Shown: positions 33,570-42,576 of the stretch, piece after piece
Position numbering within the stretch: the stretch's first letter is position 1
How the letters are laid out: each line of letters starts with the position of its first letter
DNA from: an uncultured Verrucomicrobia subdivision 3 bacterium
GTDB lineage: Bacteria; Verrucomicrobiota; Verrucomicrobiia; Limisphaerales; UBA11358
Assembly (NCBI GenBank): GCA_903865745.1
Contig: CAIPKV010000008.1
Coordinates: 1-46,364 of the forward strand
Length of the DNA stretch: 46,364 bases
Direction: 5' to 3'
Program-made: the position numbers and the translations under genes
Notes under the pieces: generated by a model
What the model was told of the DNA's origin: nothing
Seen by the model: the letters and a program-made list of their open reading frames with translations, nothing else
Database searches by the model: none

Positions 33570-34370
33570 TCAGGCAGTTTTCACCGCGTCGGCTAGCGAC
33601 TTAACAAACGCACCGACCTTCGCGACCAACTCAGGCGATTTGCCATATTCGGCAATCTGGTTCACTACCGCACTACCGACCACGCAGCCGTCCGCATCCG
33701 ACGCGACGGCTTTGGCCTGCGCCGGATTGGAAATGCCAAAACCGACGGCGATGGGTAGCCCCGTATGCGCGCGGATTTTGGCGACCTGCGAAGCGAGATT
33801 CGTTGCGACACTCGTCTGCATGCCGGTCACGCCTTCGCGCGAGATGTAATAGATGAATCCGCTACCGCGCTTGACGATGAGTTCCATGCGCTCTTCCGGC
33901 GTGGTGGGCGCGACGAGATAAATGTGGCAGAGCCCGGCTGACTTCATGAGTGCTTCGTAGTTGTCGGATTCTTCCGGCGGCAAATCCAGTACGAGCAAGC
34001 CGTCCACACCGGCCTTCGCCGCGTCGCGGATGAACTTCTCCATACCGACCTTGTGGATGAGGTTGAAATAAATATAGAGCACGATGGGAATCTGCGACTC
34101 CTTACGGATGGCCACCACGGTCTCGAGCAATCGGGGCGGAGTCGTGCCGGACTCCAAGCCGCGCTGGGCGGCGAGCTGGTTCACCACGCCGTCAGCCAGC
34201 GGATCGCTGAAGGGCACACCGAGTTCCAGAATGTCCACGCCCGCTTTATCGAAGGCGAGTGCCAGCGCGCGCGTGGCTTCCAGATTCGGGTCGCCCGCGC
34301 CAATATAGACCACAAAGCTTTTTTGACCGGCCGATTTCAACTGCGCGAACTTCTCAACGATACGGTTCAT
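33570..34370 (-). CDS. trpA: Tryptophan synthase alpha subunit
   Basis: 266 residues from ATG 34370. TIM-barrel protein that cleaves indole-3-glycerol phosphate to indole and passes it to TrpB. The catalytic residues are Glu49 and Asp60 in LELGVPFSDPLADG, at the same numbers as in the enteric enzyme. VLYIYFNLIHKVGMEKF, LVLDLPPEES and the phosphate loop region (GFGISNPAQ, VVGSAVV) follow. No other trp gene is adjacent. It is divergent from aroC with a 77-bp gap, so a shared regulatory region for aromatic synthesis is possible. Confidence 0.95.
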   Translation of the reverse strand: MNRIVEKFAQLKSAGQKSFVVYIGAGDPNLEATRALALAFDKAGVDILELGVPFSDPLADGVVNQLAAQRGLESGTTPPRLLETVVAIRKESQIPIVLYIYFNLIHKVGMEKFIRDAAKAGVDGLLVLDLPPEESDNYEALMKSAGLCHIYLVAPTTPEERMELIVKRGSGFIYYISREGVTGMQTSVATNLASQVAKIRAHTGLPIAVGFGISNPAQAKAVASDADGCVVGSAVVNQIAEYGKSPELVAKVGAFVKSLADAVKTA

Positions 34371-34447
34371 GCGTCTAGTTTCAGGTTTCAAGTTTCAAGT
34401 CGCAAGGGAGATTTGACCGTTCGCCGGAATTTTTGCATCATCAACTC

Positions 34448-35530
<1,083 letters not shown>

Positions 35531-35570
35531 TTCCAGCAACGTTTACATCGCAACTTTACCCAATCGATTT

Positions 35571-36968
35571 ATGGCTGAAAAACATCTGAACGAACTTTCT
35601 CCCGACCTGCGCCGCATGTATGCCAAGGCCGTCGAAGCTGCCCAGCGCGACAATCACGATTACGCCACCACACTTTTCTGTCAGGTGCTGAAGACCGAGC
35701 CTGGTTTATTCGAGGCGCGCAAAGCCTTGCGCACCGCGCAGACCAAACGTTCGGCGGGCGAGAGCAAAGGTTTCTTCAAGAAGATGATGAGCACCACCAG
35801 TTCATCGCCCCAGATCATGAAAGCGAAGATGGCGCTCAGCAAAAACCCCGCCGAAGCCATGGCCATCGCGGAAGAAGTCTTGAATGGCGATGCCAATAAT
35901 CCATCCGCCCATCGCATCATCGTGGATGCCGCCTACGCCCTCGAATTGCCGCAGACCGCCCTCCTTTCCATCGAGACCATGGTGCGCCTGTCGCCCAAGG
36001 ACAAGGCCCTCGTCGTCGAGTTTGCCAATGCCGTGGCTGAGACCGGCACCAACGCCGACCTCGCCGAACAGTTTCTCGATGAACTCATCCGCACCTCGCC
36101 CTACGACCCCGAGTTGCAGCAGGCGCAGAAGAATCTTTCCGCCCACAAGATTTTGGATGAAGGCGGTTACAACTCCCTCGCCGCCGGCACCGGCTCCTTC
36201 CGCGATGTCTTGAAGAATAAAGAGGAGGCCGTCTCGCTCGAACAAGAGAAGCGCGTCCAAAAATCCGAGGACGTCACCCAGCGCCTCATTGGCGAATACG
36301 AAACCCGGCTGCCCAACGAACCGGACAACGTCAAACTCATCCGCTCCCTCGCCGAATTGTACACGCAGAAGGCGCGCTACGCCGAAGCGCTCGCCATGTA
36401 CGACCGCATCAAGGCCGCCGGCCCCGCCGATGCCACGCTCGACCGCGCCATCGCCGACGTCACCCTGCGGCAATTCGACGCGCGCATCGCGCAATTAAAT
36501 CCCTTCGACGCCGATCACGCTGAAAAGGTCGCGGCTATCAACGCTGAGAAGGCGGAATACCAGATGGCCGAGTGCAAACTCCGTACCGAGAAGTATCCGA
36601 CCGACCTCGCCATCAAGTTTGAGTTGGGCGTCCTCTATTTCAAGGCGAACAAGATTGGCGAAGCCACGGCAGAATTTCAGAAAGCGCAGGGCAACCCCAA
36701 TAAGCGGCTCGCCGCCATGAGTTATCTCGCCCAATGCTTCGCCAAGCGCAACATGAACGACTCCGCAGTGCGCACCTTGCAGAATGCGATCAAGGAAAAG
36801 CCCGGGTTTGACGAGGAGAAGAAGGATTTGATTTACAATCTCGGCATCGTCTTCGAGAAGATGGGCAAGAAAGCCGAGGCCATCGAGCAGTTCCTCATCA
36901 TCTACGAAGCCGACGTGACCTACCGCGACGTCAGCAAGAAGGTGGATGACTATTACGCCGGTCAGTGA
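35571..36968 (+). CDS. Tetratricopeptide-repeat protein
   Basis: 465 residues with no signal peptide. Several TPR-like helix pairs are visible: DYATTLFCQVLKTEPGLFEA (~30-50), AMAIAEEVLNGDANNPSAH, LAEQFLDELIRTSPYDPELQQ, ARYAEALAMYDRIKAAGPAD, and a final ALGIV-type pair (YNLGIVFEKMGKKAEAIEQFL). A charged helical region with KEEAVSLEQEKRVQ lies in the middle. TPR proteins usually act as scaffolds; no partner or pathway is indicated. Such genes are often kept next to aroC in this group, but that is only an impression. Confidence 0.8.
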   Translation: MAEKHLNELSPDLRRMYAKAVEAAQRDNHDYATTLFCQVLKTEPGLFEARKALRTAQTKRSAGESKGFFKKMMSTTSSSPQIMKAKMALSKNPAEAMAIAEEVLNGDANNPSAHRIIVDAAYALELPQTALLSIETMVRLSPKDKALVVEFANAVAETGTNADLAEQFLDELIRTSPYDPELQQAQKNLSAHKILDEGGYNSLAAGTGSFRDVLKNKEEAVSLEQEKRVQKSEDVTQRLIGEYETRLPNEPDNVKLIRSLAELYTQKARYAEALAMYDRIKAAGPADATLDRAIADVTLRQFDARIAQLNPFDADHAEKVAAINAEKAEYQMAECKLRTEKYPTDLAIKFELGVLYFKANKIGEATAEFQKAQGNPNKRLAAMSYLAQCFAKRNMNDSAVRTLQNAIKEKPGFDEEKKDLIYNLGIVFEKMGKKAEAIEQFLIIYEADVTYRDVSKKVDDYYAGQ

Positions 36969-37104
36969 ACCGTTTTTAAAGTTGGCAACCGGTTAAGCTT
37001 TTAGGCCACAAGGTTGTTGTAACTCAATAAAATTGTTTTTTTCAACCGTTCAAACTCTTCCGCGCTGGCGTGATAGCGAAAAGCCGGTGCAAACGTTTTA
37101 AGAC

Positions 37105-37259
37105 CTCCCTCACCCCACCCTCTACCCAAGGAGAGGGCTGTCACGCCCCCGTCTTCCCGAGTAAAACCCGCGACGGGATTGAAGAGAAGGTCAACCAAAT
37201 CACCAAAACCAGTCGCAACCTTTTCCCTCTCCTCGGGGGAGAGGGCTAGGGTGAGGGCG
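37105..37259. repeat. REP-like inverted pair B
   Basis: Copies at 37105-37139 and 37225-37259 in opposite orientation, each with CCCTCACC (or its complement), a spacer and the palindrome CCCTCTCC...GGAGAGGG. The pair lies just downstream of array-associated gene 3 (minus strand) and is the same element as pairs A and C. The rest of the 36969-37298 gap shows no gene. Confidence 0.8.
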
Positions 37260-37298
37260 GACTTCTCCGATAAGACCAATCACCTCACCACCCCCGCT

Positions 37299-37931
37299 TC
37301 AGGTGCTCATGTGGCTGACGGGGTCGCTCCAGGCGCTGACTTGATTATTACCCGCGCAGGCACGCGCTTGAATGGCGCACATGGAACCCGGTTTGCGGTC
37401 GACGACGATGATGCCGAGCGTGGAGGAGAAATGACCACAACCGACGGGCGGCGCACCATCCACGCTGACGCGTAAATCATAGCCAGTCGCGCCGGGCGAA
37501 CCTTGGAGGCCGACCCCGATTTGGGTGCTGGCCGGATTGGTGAGGCTGAGGATGACCGGTGGGACAAGGACGACCGCCGCATGATGGCCGTAGTCCGCAA
37601 CGGTAAAGCCGGAGAGGAGGACGGTGGCTTCGGTGAGACCGAGTAAGGCTTGGATGTAGCCCGCTTGGGTGCGGAGGAGACTGACGAGGAACGCTTTTTT
37701 GTTGTTCTTAGCTTCGGTCGCAGCGGAGCCTTGTTGTTGCGTGGCGGTGATGGACGCTTCAAACGACAGGATGCCGGCGGTGATGCTGGCCAGCGGCACG
37801 GTGGGGTCAGCAAAGAGCACGATGTTCTTGCCCATCAAATCAACGACGCCGTTGGCAAATACGATAATATCCGCGTCATCAAATTTGGCGAAGGCGAGGG
37901 AAACGTGGATGGGAGCGATTTGGAGAGTCAT
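37299..37931 (-). CDS. Unrecognised array-associated protein 3 (helical N-terminus, FN3-like C-terminus)
   Basis: 210 residues from ATG 37931; the frame upstream to 38003 lacks support, and CAAAAATAT precedes the ATG as in module 2. There is no signal peptide. The N-terminal ~115 residues contain a helical pattern (IIVFANGVVDLMGKNIVLF, ITAGILSFEASITATQQ, KNNKKAFLVSLLRTQAGYIQALLG) that I recognise from hypothetical FN3-containing proteins. The C-terminal domain (VILSLTNPASTQIGVGLQ to AWSDPVSHMST) is FN3-like. The end is shared with gene 2 at protein and DNA level. Array 3 lies ~200 bp upstream. Function unknown. Confidence 0.75.
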   Translation of the reverse strand: MTLQIAPIHVSLAFAKFDDADIIVFANGVVDLMGKNIVLFADPTVPLASITAGILSFEASITATQQQGSAATEAKNNKKAFLVSLLRTQAGYIQALLGLTEATVLLSGFTVADYGHHAAVVLVPPVILSLTNPASTQIGVGLQGSPGATGYDLRVSVDGAPPVGCGHFSSTLGIIVVDRKPGSMCAIQARACAGNNQVSAWSDPVSHMST

Positions 37932-38131
37932 ATATTTTTGTTTGGAATTTGGCTTATCACTGACCTTGCGGCTGTTTGTCTGAAGTAGCGAGATAAATCG
38001 CACGCTCCACCTGAAAGCAGATTTACCGCGCTTAAAAAGCCCTAAGTGGATGTTAATCAGGGTGCAATGGCTGTTAAGTTGTCGGATAAATCGTCTAAAA
38101 GAGCGTCGCCGAACGAAAATAGTTTGAAATA

Positions 38132-38362
38132 ACCAGCTGGTTTGGTCATTTCACCAGCTGGTTTTACTCTTGGACCAGCTGGTTTGGAGACCGGACCAAC
38201 TGGTGTTACGACGAAACCAGCTGGTTTTGTGTCTGCACCAACTGGTTTTAGGGCTAGACCAGCTGGTTTAGCGACGACACCAGCTGGTGTCATGATAAAA
38301 CCAGCTGGTTTGGTGATGAAACCAGCTGGAGTAATGACGGAACCAGTTGGTGTTTTAAAGAA
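38132..38362. repeat. Repeat array 3: 11 units of 21 bp with core ACCAGCTGGT
   Basis: Cores start at 38132, 38153, 38174, 38195, 38216, 38237, 38258, 38279, 38300, 38321 and 38342, exactly 21 bp apart. The 10-bp core ACCAGCTGGT is a perfect palindrome, or ACCAACTGGT/ACCAGTTGGT in a few units; TTT often follows. The remaining 8-11 bp differ in every unit and show no consensus. The array is ~200 bp upstream of the minus-strand gene 37299-37931. Its units read as the heptad P-A-G-x-x-x-x on both strands simply because the core is palindromic. Confidence 0.92.
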
Positions 38363-38447
38363 AAGACCCATCCAACAGACGAATTTACCTGCTGGCGGCG
38401 CGGAAGCTGGGGCTTAAATTGGTGGGTAGCTGGGAGCGCAGGTGGTT

Positions 38448-38550
38448 CCTTCTCCTCGGGGGAGAAGGCTAGGATGAGGGCGAGCTTCGGGGACTAATTA
38501 GATGAGTGGGAAGACCGTCCTCACCCCGGCCCTCTCCTCCAAGGAGAGGG
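38448..38550. repeat. REP-like inverted pair C
   Basis: Copies at 38448-38484 and 38517-38550 in opposite orientation. They carry the same palindrome and GATGAGGG/CCTCACCC blocks as pairs A and B, here arranged tail-to-tail with a shorter 32-bp spacer. It lies ~85 bp beyond array 3, so module 3 is bracketed by pairs B and C. Confidence 0.78.
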
Positions 38551-38629
38551 AGAAACGCGCCCAGCGTCTTGGAATAAACTAGCGAACGGATTTCACAGAT
38601 GGGGTTTGCAGACGGGCAGGCGGGAAGCC

Positions 38630-39019
38630 CTACGGTCTCGGGCGATTCGTCTCCATTCTTTCTTTAATGAGCTGCAAAAGAGAATGCGAATTGGAAAAAA
38701 ACACGATATTCGTTCTCTCTTGATTGGCAATAGCACGAGCCTGCGTCAAATTTCTAATCAAACACTTGTCTGTAACCGTCCAGTCACCGAAATTCTGGTC
38801 GTAGTAAGCGGAATAACTGTAAATTGAAAATCGAAGCTTACCTTCTAAGCGGTTTGTATCGCCTTGTTTCACTAAACTATAAAGCATCAGATTGTGTTGC
38901 AAGTCGAAGACAGTCTCATTATGTAAAAATGCCCGGTGACTGCGCGTATATCCAACGACGTAGCCTACAACCAACAAAAGGAGTCCGATGGCGATACTCA
39001 AAAATATGCGGAATGTCAT
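38630..39019 (-). CDS. Hypothetical membrane-anchored protein
   Basis: 129 residues from ATG 39019. One N-terminal membrane segment (IFLSIAIGLLLLVVGYVVGY) is followed by a polar, mostly helical part of ~100 residues with no recognised domain (LQHNLMLYSLVKQGDTNRLEGKL, RIFFSNSHSLLQLIKERM-like end). The sequence is AT-richer than the core genes. It lies between REP pair C and the prophage integrase; it may belong to either the chromosome or the element. Confidence 0.6.
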   Translation of the reverse strand: MTFRIFLSIAIGLLLLVVGYVVGYTRSHRAFLHNETVFDLQHNLMLYSLVKQGDTNRLEGKLRFSIYSYSAYYDQNFGDWTVTDKCLIRNLTQARAIANQERTNIVFFSNSHSLLQLIKERMETNRPRP

Positions 39020-39326
39020 GATGTATGTGGAAACAGCAATAAAGCCCTCGGAGTTTGCAGCCCATTCCGTTTCACAGGTTCGAGGTTGCTTGGGTTGGGC
39101 GGGGAAGTCCAGCCCACTTGTGTTTCATCTGTGCCCATCCGTGTTCAAGTTGTTCAAGCCCGCATAAATAAAGGGTTTCTTGAGCTGGTGGACGGCCACT
39201 GTCAGCGGATTTGTCAGCACGGCGCGGGGTTGGAAAACAATCCCTCACTAACCGGATGACGTCCCGCTGAAACCTGCCCACGACGCTCTAACGTGTCGCG
39301 ACAATCCTAGTGCATGATTCAGAACC
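39020..39326. other. Intergenic region upstream of the integrase
   Basis: 307 bp without a supported gene. It contains TTTCATCTGTGCCCATCCGT at ~39122, a type of intergenic fragment I recognise from related genomes. No tRNA, clear direct repeat or strong promoter is visible. The left attachment site of the prophage could be here, but it cannot be placed without the right end. Confidence 0.4.
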
Positions 39327-40352
39327 ATGCACATGAAAACAAAATACACCCTGTTCCGGCGCAACGGAATCTATTATTCCCAAGATTCGGCGACCGGCCA
39401 GCAAAAAAGTCTGCGCACCCGCGACGAAGCCGATGCGTTGCAGCTGCTCAACGCGCGCAACGAGGCGCACCGCCAGCCGGTGCTGAACCTGCACCTGGCC
39501 CGCGCCTATCTGACCGCCAGCGATCCGGCCTTTGTGGAACGCACCTGGCAGACCGTCATGGCGCAGTTGCAAGCCCGCGGCAAGGACAGCAGCCGCGAGC
39601 GTTACGCCAGCGTGTTCAAGTCACCATCCTTTGACGGCCTGCGAAATAAAAAACTTCTGGAAACGACCGCCGATGATTTTTTCGCGGTGTTCAAGGAGAA
39701 CAAAGTTGCCATCACCTATTTTCTAAAGCGGCTGCACAACTTCGCCCTGAGCCTAGGCTGGATTGCCCTGCCGATTGTGGCGCCGTATCTCTGGCCGAAA
39801 TACGAACCCAAAGACCGGCGCGGCATCACGCTGGACGAGCATCAAAACGTCTTGGCCAAGGAAAAACAGGCGGAGTGGAAGCTGTATCTGGAACTGCTCT
39901 GGGAAACGGGTGCGGCGCAAAGCGATGCCGCCAACTTCAAAGCCGAGGACATTGACTGGCAGACGCGGACAATCTCCTACTTCCGGCAAAAGACCGGTTC
40001 GCTGGCACAGTTCACGATCAGCCAGAAACTGGAAACTGTCTTGAGCCATCTGCCGACCACCGGTCCGTTGTTCCCGAACTTGTCCCAATGGTCGGAAAGC
40101 GACCGGGCCAGCCGGTTCCGCCGCCGCTGCCACAAAGCTGGTGTGACCGGCGTGACGTTGCATTGCTACCGTTACGCGTGGGCCGAACGCGCCAAAGTGG
40201 TGGGAATGCCGGAACGGTTCGCGCAGGCGGCGCTGGGCCACAACAGCAAGGCGATTCACCGCGCCTATGCCAAGAAGGCCGTCATCATCGCGCCATCCCT
40301 TGAGGACTACGAAAAGAATGCGGCGACATTACAGCCAGCAGTGAAGGCTTGA
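39327..40352 (+). CDS. Tyrosine recombinase / phage integrase (first catalytic Arg replaced)
   Basis: 341 residues from ATG 39327; ATG 39333 is also possible. An N-terminal Arm/SAM-like part (residues ~55-150) precedes the catalytic domain. Lys222 (RQKTGS), His279 and Arg282 (LHCYRYAW), His305 (LGHNS) and the nucleophile Tyr314 (HRAYAKK) are present. The first Arg of the R-H-R-Y set, expected two residues after TG in TG-x-R, is Ala197 here (ETGAAQSDAANF). I recall similar TGxxQ/S-type recombinases in Verrucomicrobiota. Inferred role: integration of the prophage, if the enzyme is active. Confidence 0.87.
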   Translation: MHMKTKYTLFRRNGIYYSQDSATGQQKSLRTRDEADALQLLNARNEAHRQPVLNLHLARAYLTASDPAFVERTWQTVMAQLQARGKDSSRERYASVFKSPSFDGLRNKKLLETTADDFFAVFKENKVAITYFLKRLHNFALSLGWIALPIVAPYLWPKYEPKDRRGITLDEHQNVLAKEKQAEWKLYLELLWETGAAQSDAANFKAEDIDWQTRTISYFRQKTGSLAQFTISQKLETVLSHLPTTGPLFPNLSQWSESDRASRFRRRCHKAGVTGVTLHCYRYAWAERAKVVGMPERFAQAALGHNSKAIHRAYAKKAVIIAPSLEDYEKNAATLQPAVKA

Positions 40353-40365
40353 GGCCGGTTGAAAA

Positions 40366-40404
40366 CAAAAAGGCGGTTGAGTCTGACGACTCAACCGCTT
40401 TTGA
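40366..40404. terminator. Bidirectional terminator between integrase and minus-strand phage genes
   Basis: GCGGTTGAGTC (40373-40383) pairs perfectly with GACTCAACCGC (40388-40398) over a 4-nt loop. A run of A precedes it and a run of T follows, so both convergent units can end here. Confidence 0.9.
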
Positions 40405-40422
40405 TTTTTTGTGCTGGTCACA

Positions 40423-40785
40423 TTAACCGCTCGCGTTGGTCAGGTCACTTTCGCGCGGATTTCCGTTGGGCGGAAGAGACAAGGCCGGGACTGGTGGCCG
40501 CAGCGAAAGAAGTTTGCGGGCATTTTTCTTGTGCCAATGCTGGTAGATGGTGGCGCTGACGCGCACCAGCCAGTTGCGGTCTTTGGCAGATTCCAACAAA
40601 TCCGCCGTGGCAAAAAACTTGATGCCATTGGCCGGCGGATTGCCGAGCGGCTTGATTAATTTGGCGGCGACGAGCGCCGGAATATCATGCGACTGGCAAT
40701 TGATGACCCAGGCGGCTTGCTCGGCGGTGAGGCGGGCGGGCAATTGGCCCAGCAAATTAAGAAAGCGCTGTTGCTCGTCTTTCAT
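40423..40785 (-). CDS. Putative excisionase-like DNA-binding protein
   Basis: 120 residues. The pattern LTAEQAAWVINCQSHDIPALVAAKLIKPLGNPPANGIKFFATADLLE resembles a winged-helix excisionase/MerR-type fold (recognition helix followed by a short wing and the ADLLE element). A basic helix and a Pro-rich tail follow. Convergent position next to the integrase and ATGA overlap with the lipoprotein-like gene fit a phage regulatory gene. It could instead be a general helix-turn-helix protein; the role is inferred. Confidence 0.6.
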   Translation of the reverse strand: MKDEQQRFLNLLGQLPARLTAEQAAWVINCQSHDIPALVAAKLIKPLGNPPANGIKFFATADLLESAKDRNWLVRVSATIYQHWHKKNARKLLSLRPPVPALSLPPNGNPRESDLTNASG

Positions 40786-41654
40786 TGCGCGCCTCCTTTC
40801 CCGGAATTATCCGGCGGCGTCACCACAACGGCCTCGGCCGCATTCACCATTCCGCGCAGCGTGCCGTAACGATGCGCCAGGAACCACCCGCCAACGCCCA
40901 CGGCCACGCCGAACAGGATCAACATTTCGTGGCCGACCACCAGCGTTGGCAAAATCATGAGGGCGAGACCGCCCGCAGTGATGGCCACACTTGTCGTCAC
41001 GCTGCCGATGATGACTTGCAGAGGTGGGTAGAACAAAGTCGCCAGTCCCAACAAGAACAACGCGACACCGACCCAAACAATGCCGCTGAGGCTGGCCAGC
41101 TTCGCGCTTAATTCGCGCGCCGTGTCCTTCTGAGCCGCGCCCAGCTCGCTACTGGCTCGCGTCTCTTCATGTTCAACCACTGACATCGGCGCACTGATTA
41201 GCAACGAGGAAGCATTTGTCACGAGCGCTCCGCCCGCGTCGGCGGTGACGTGTGTCTCCACCATGCGAGATCCAGCCGGCACGGTGTAAGATTTGGTGCG
41301 AACAGTCTCCTGATCCTGCCGAGATGCTTGGGCCGGGTTGTCGCCCTGGCTGACGGCCTGTTCTATGTGTCCAGCCGACTGACTGGTGCTGGCCTTGCCG
41401 CCCTTGAGCGGCGCAATGGTGCAGCCGGAGAAAAATACGGCGGCCAGCAGCACGGCCACCGCCGCCGCAAGTTTACCAGTGCGACGCGAATTTTCTTGTC
41501 GGCTATTCAGCAAAGTCACCAACTCCTTCGCCCGCTCTTCCGCGCAACCAACACAGAGCAGGATGGGCGGCTTGCCATCGGCTTCAACTGTAATCCCCCA
41601 CGGGTAATCCTGTCCCCAGCGGGTTCCCAAATAAACAGCAGCATATTTTTTCAT
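40782..41654 (-). CDS. Phage membrane protein with internal lipobox
   Basis: 290 residues from ATG 41654. Residues ~1-57 are soluble (AAVYLGTRWGQDYPWG, CVGCAEERAKELV). A hydrophobic stretch ends LLAAVFFSGC with Cys78, a lipobox in the middle of the chain. The C-terminal part has about three hydrophobic segments (IVWVGVALFLLGLATLF, VAITAGGLALMILPTLVVG, MLILFGVAVGVGGWFLA). GTG or TTG codons around residues 45-49 could start a separate lipoprotein whose signal peptide would end at the lipobox. It is next to the holin-like gene, so a lysis role (spanin-like) is a possibility, not a demonstrated one. Confidence 0.55.
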   Translation of the reverse strand: MKKYAAVYLGTRWGQDYPWGITVEADGKPPILLCVGCAEERAKELVTLLNSRQENSRRTGKLAAAVAVLLAAVFFSGCTIAPLKGGKASTSQSAGHIEQAVSQGDNPAQASRQDQETVRTKSYTVPAGSRMVETHVTADAGGALVTNASSLLISAPMSVVEHEETRASSELGAAQKDTARELSAKLASLSGIVWVGVALFLLGLATLFYPPLQVIIGSVTTSVAITAGGLALMILPTLVVGHEMLILFGVAVGVGGWFLAHRYGTLRGMVNAAEAVVVTPPDNSGKGGAQ

Positions 41655-41708
41655 AAATTCCTCACTTCTTCCGTTTCTTGCATTTTTTGCGTTCAATGGT
41701 CGGGTTCA

Positions 41709-42020
41709 TCATGGTTCCTTTCTTTCCTGAAAACGGCGCAGCTCATACGCGCAGTCGTTGAGCGCGGCGGTGTTGTGATCAATGCAGACGGCGAGCTTCA
41801 ATGCCGTCTCGCTTTGTTTGTCGATGATTTGCGCCAGCGCGGCGTGATGTTCGTTGCGCAGTTCCTTGTGATCTTCAATCACAGATTGGAGCTGGCGCAC
41901 GAGCCAGTAAATCACCACCCCGCCGCCGATGAGCAGCAGGCAGAAGGCGGCGAGGAACAACCAGCGATCATTCATTCCGGCGGCATGATCCACAGCACTG
42001 ATGACTTCATTCGGTGTCAT
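41709..42020 (-). CDS. Holin-like phage membrane protein
   Basis: 103 residues from ATG 42020, which overlaps the stop of the previous gene. One membrane segment (RWLFLAAFCLLLIGGGVVIYWLV) lies near the N-terminus and is followed by a charged, coiled-coil-like helix (QSVIEDHKELRNEHHAALAQIIDKQ). A single-span protein with a helical tail in a phage lysis neighbourhood suggests a class III-type holin or a lysis accessory, but the family could not be named. Confidence 0.5.
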   Translation of the reverse strand: MTPNEVISAVDHAAGMNDRWLFLAAFCLLLIGGGVVIYWLVRQLQSVIEDHKELRNEHHAALAQIIDKQSETALKLAVCIDHNTAALNDCAYELRRFQERKEP

Positions 42021-42571
42021 ACACGGATCAGTTTCACGGCTCCACTTTTGGCGCTGATGAGGCTGCCGTATTTTGCCAGCATCGCCTGGACAAGTTTGGG
42101 AATCACCGGACGTGTGTCGGTCTTGTCGTAGCCGGTCTGCTTGCCGGCATCGTTGTAATACTTGAGACCTTCGCCCGCAGGCGCGGCGGTGCGATCGGCA
42201 ATCAAAAGTTCCCGCGCCAACTCGCACGTCGCCTGGATGACCGCCTTCGGCACGCTGTCTTCCGGCACACAGTTTTCCGAAGCCAGCAACAGGCCAACGC
42301 GCAGCGTCGCATCGCGGTCCGGATCGGGACAGCGGTAGCGCGGCCAGAGCAAAGTCTGGGAATCCGTCGTCTTGACGCCGCTGAATTGGTATTCGGCGTC
42401 AATCAGGCGCGTCGCCATCACGAGCGCGGCTGTCTTGCTCGCCGTCGTCGCGCCCGTCCACGCCGTGGCATACAGATGCCCGTCGTGAAACGCGTCGCCG
42501 TCCGCCACGTCCGCGTATGCGTTCGCATTGGCCAGACCGGCACCGGTCTCTTTGATGAGCGTGAGCGGCAT
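42017..42571 (-). CDS. Putative DnaT-like / head-tail connector protein
   Basis: 184 residues from ATG 42571. It opens with MPLTLIKETGAGLANANAYADVADGDAFHDGHLY and contains KTAALVMATRLIDAEYQFSGVKT. This pattern is found in phage proteins annotated as DnaT-like ssDNA-binding or gp6-like head completion proteins. The C-terminal part is helical. ATGA-type overlap with the following gene (42017-42020) shows co-translation. A connector role fits the place between capsid and lysis genes. Confidence 0.55.
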   Translation of the reverse strand: MPLTLIKETGAGLANANAYADVADGDAFHDGHLYATAWTGATTASKTAALVMATRLIDAEYQFSGVKTTDSQTLLWPRYRCPDPDRDATLRVGLLLASENCVPEDSVPKAVIQATCELARELLIADRTAAPAGEGLKYYNDAGKQTGYDKTDTRPVIPKLVQAMLAKYGSLISAKSGAVKLIRV

Positions 42572-42576
42572 AAGAG

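Noticed and set aside
38132-38362. Replication origin iterons
   Set aside because: Period resembles iterons, but no replication initiator gene is adjacent, the AT-rich melting region is missing, and the same layout recurs with other cores twice in the window.
39020-39326. tRNA or attachment site next to the integrase
   Set aside because: No cloverleaf or direct repeat could be seen; the right end of the element is not in the window.
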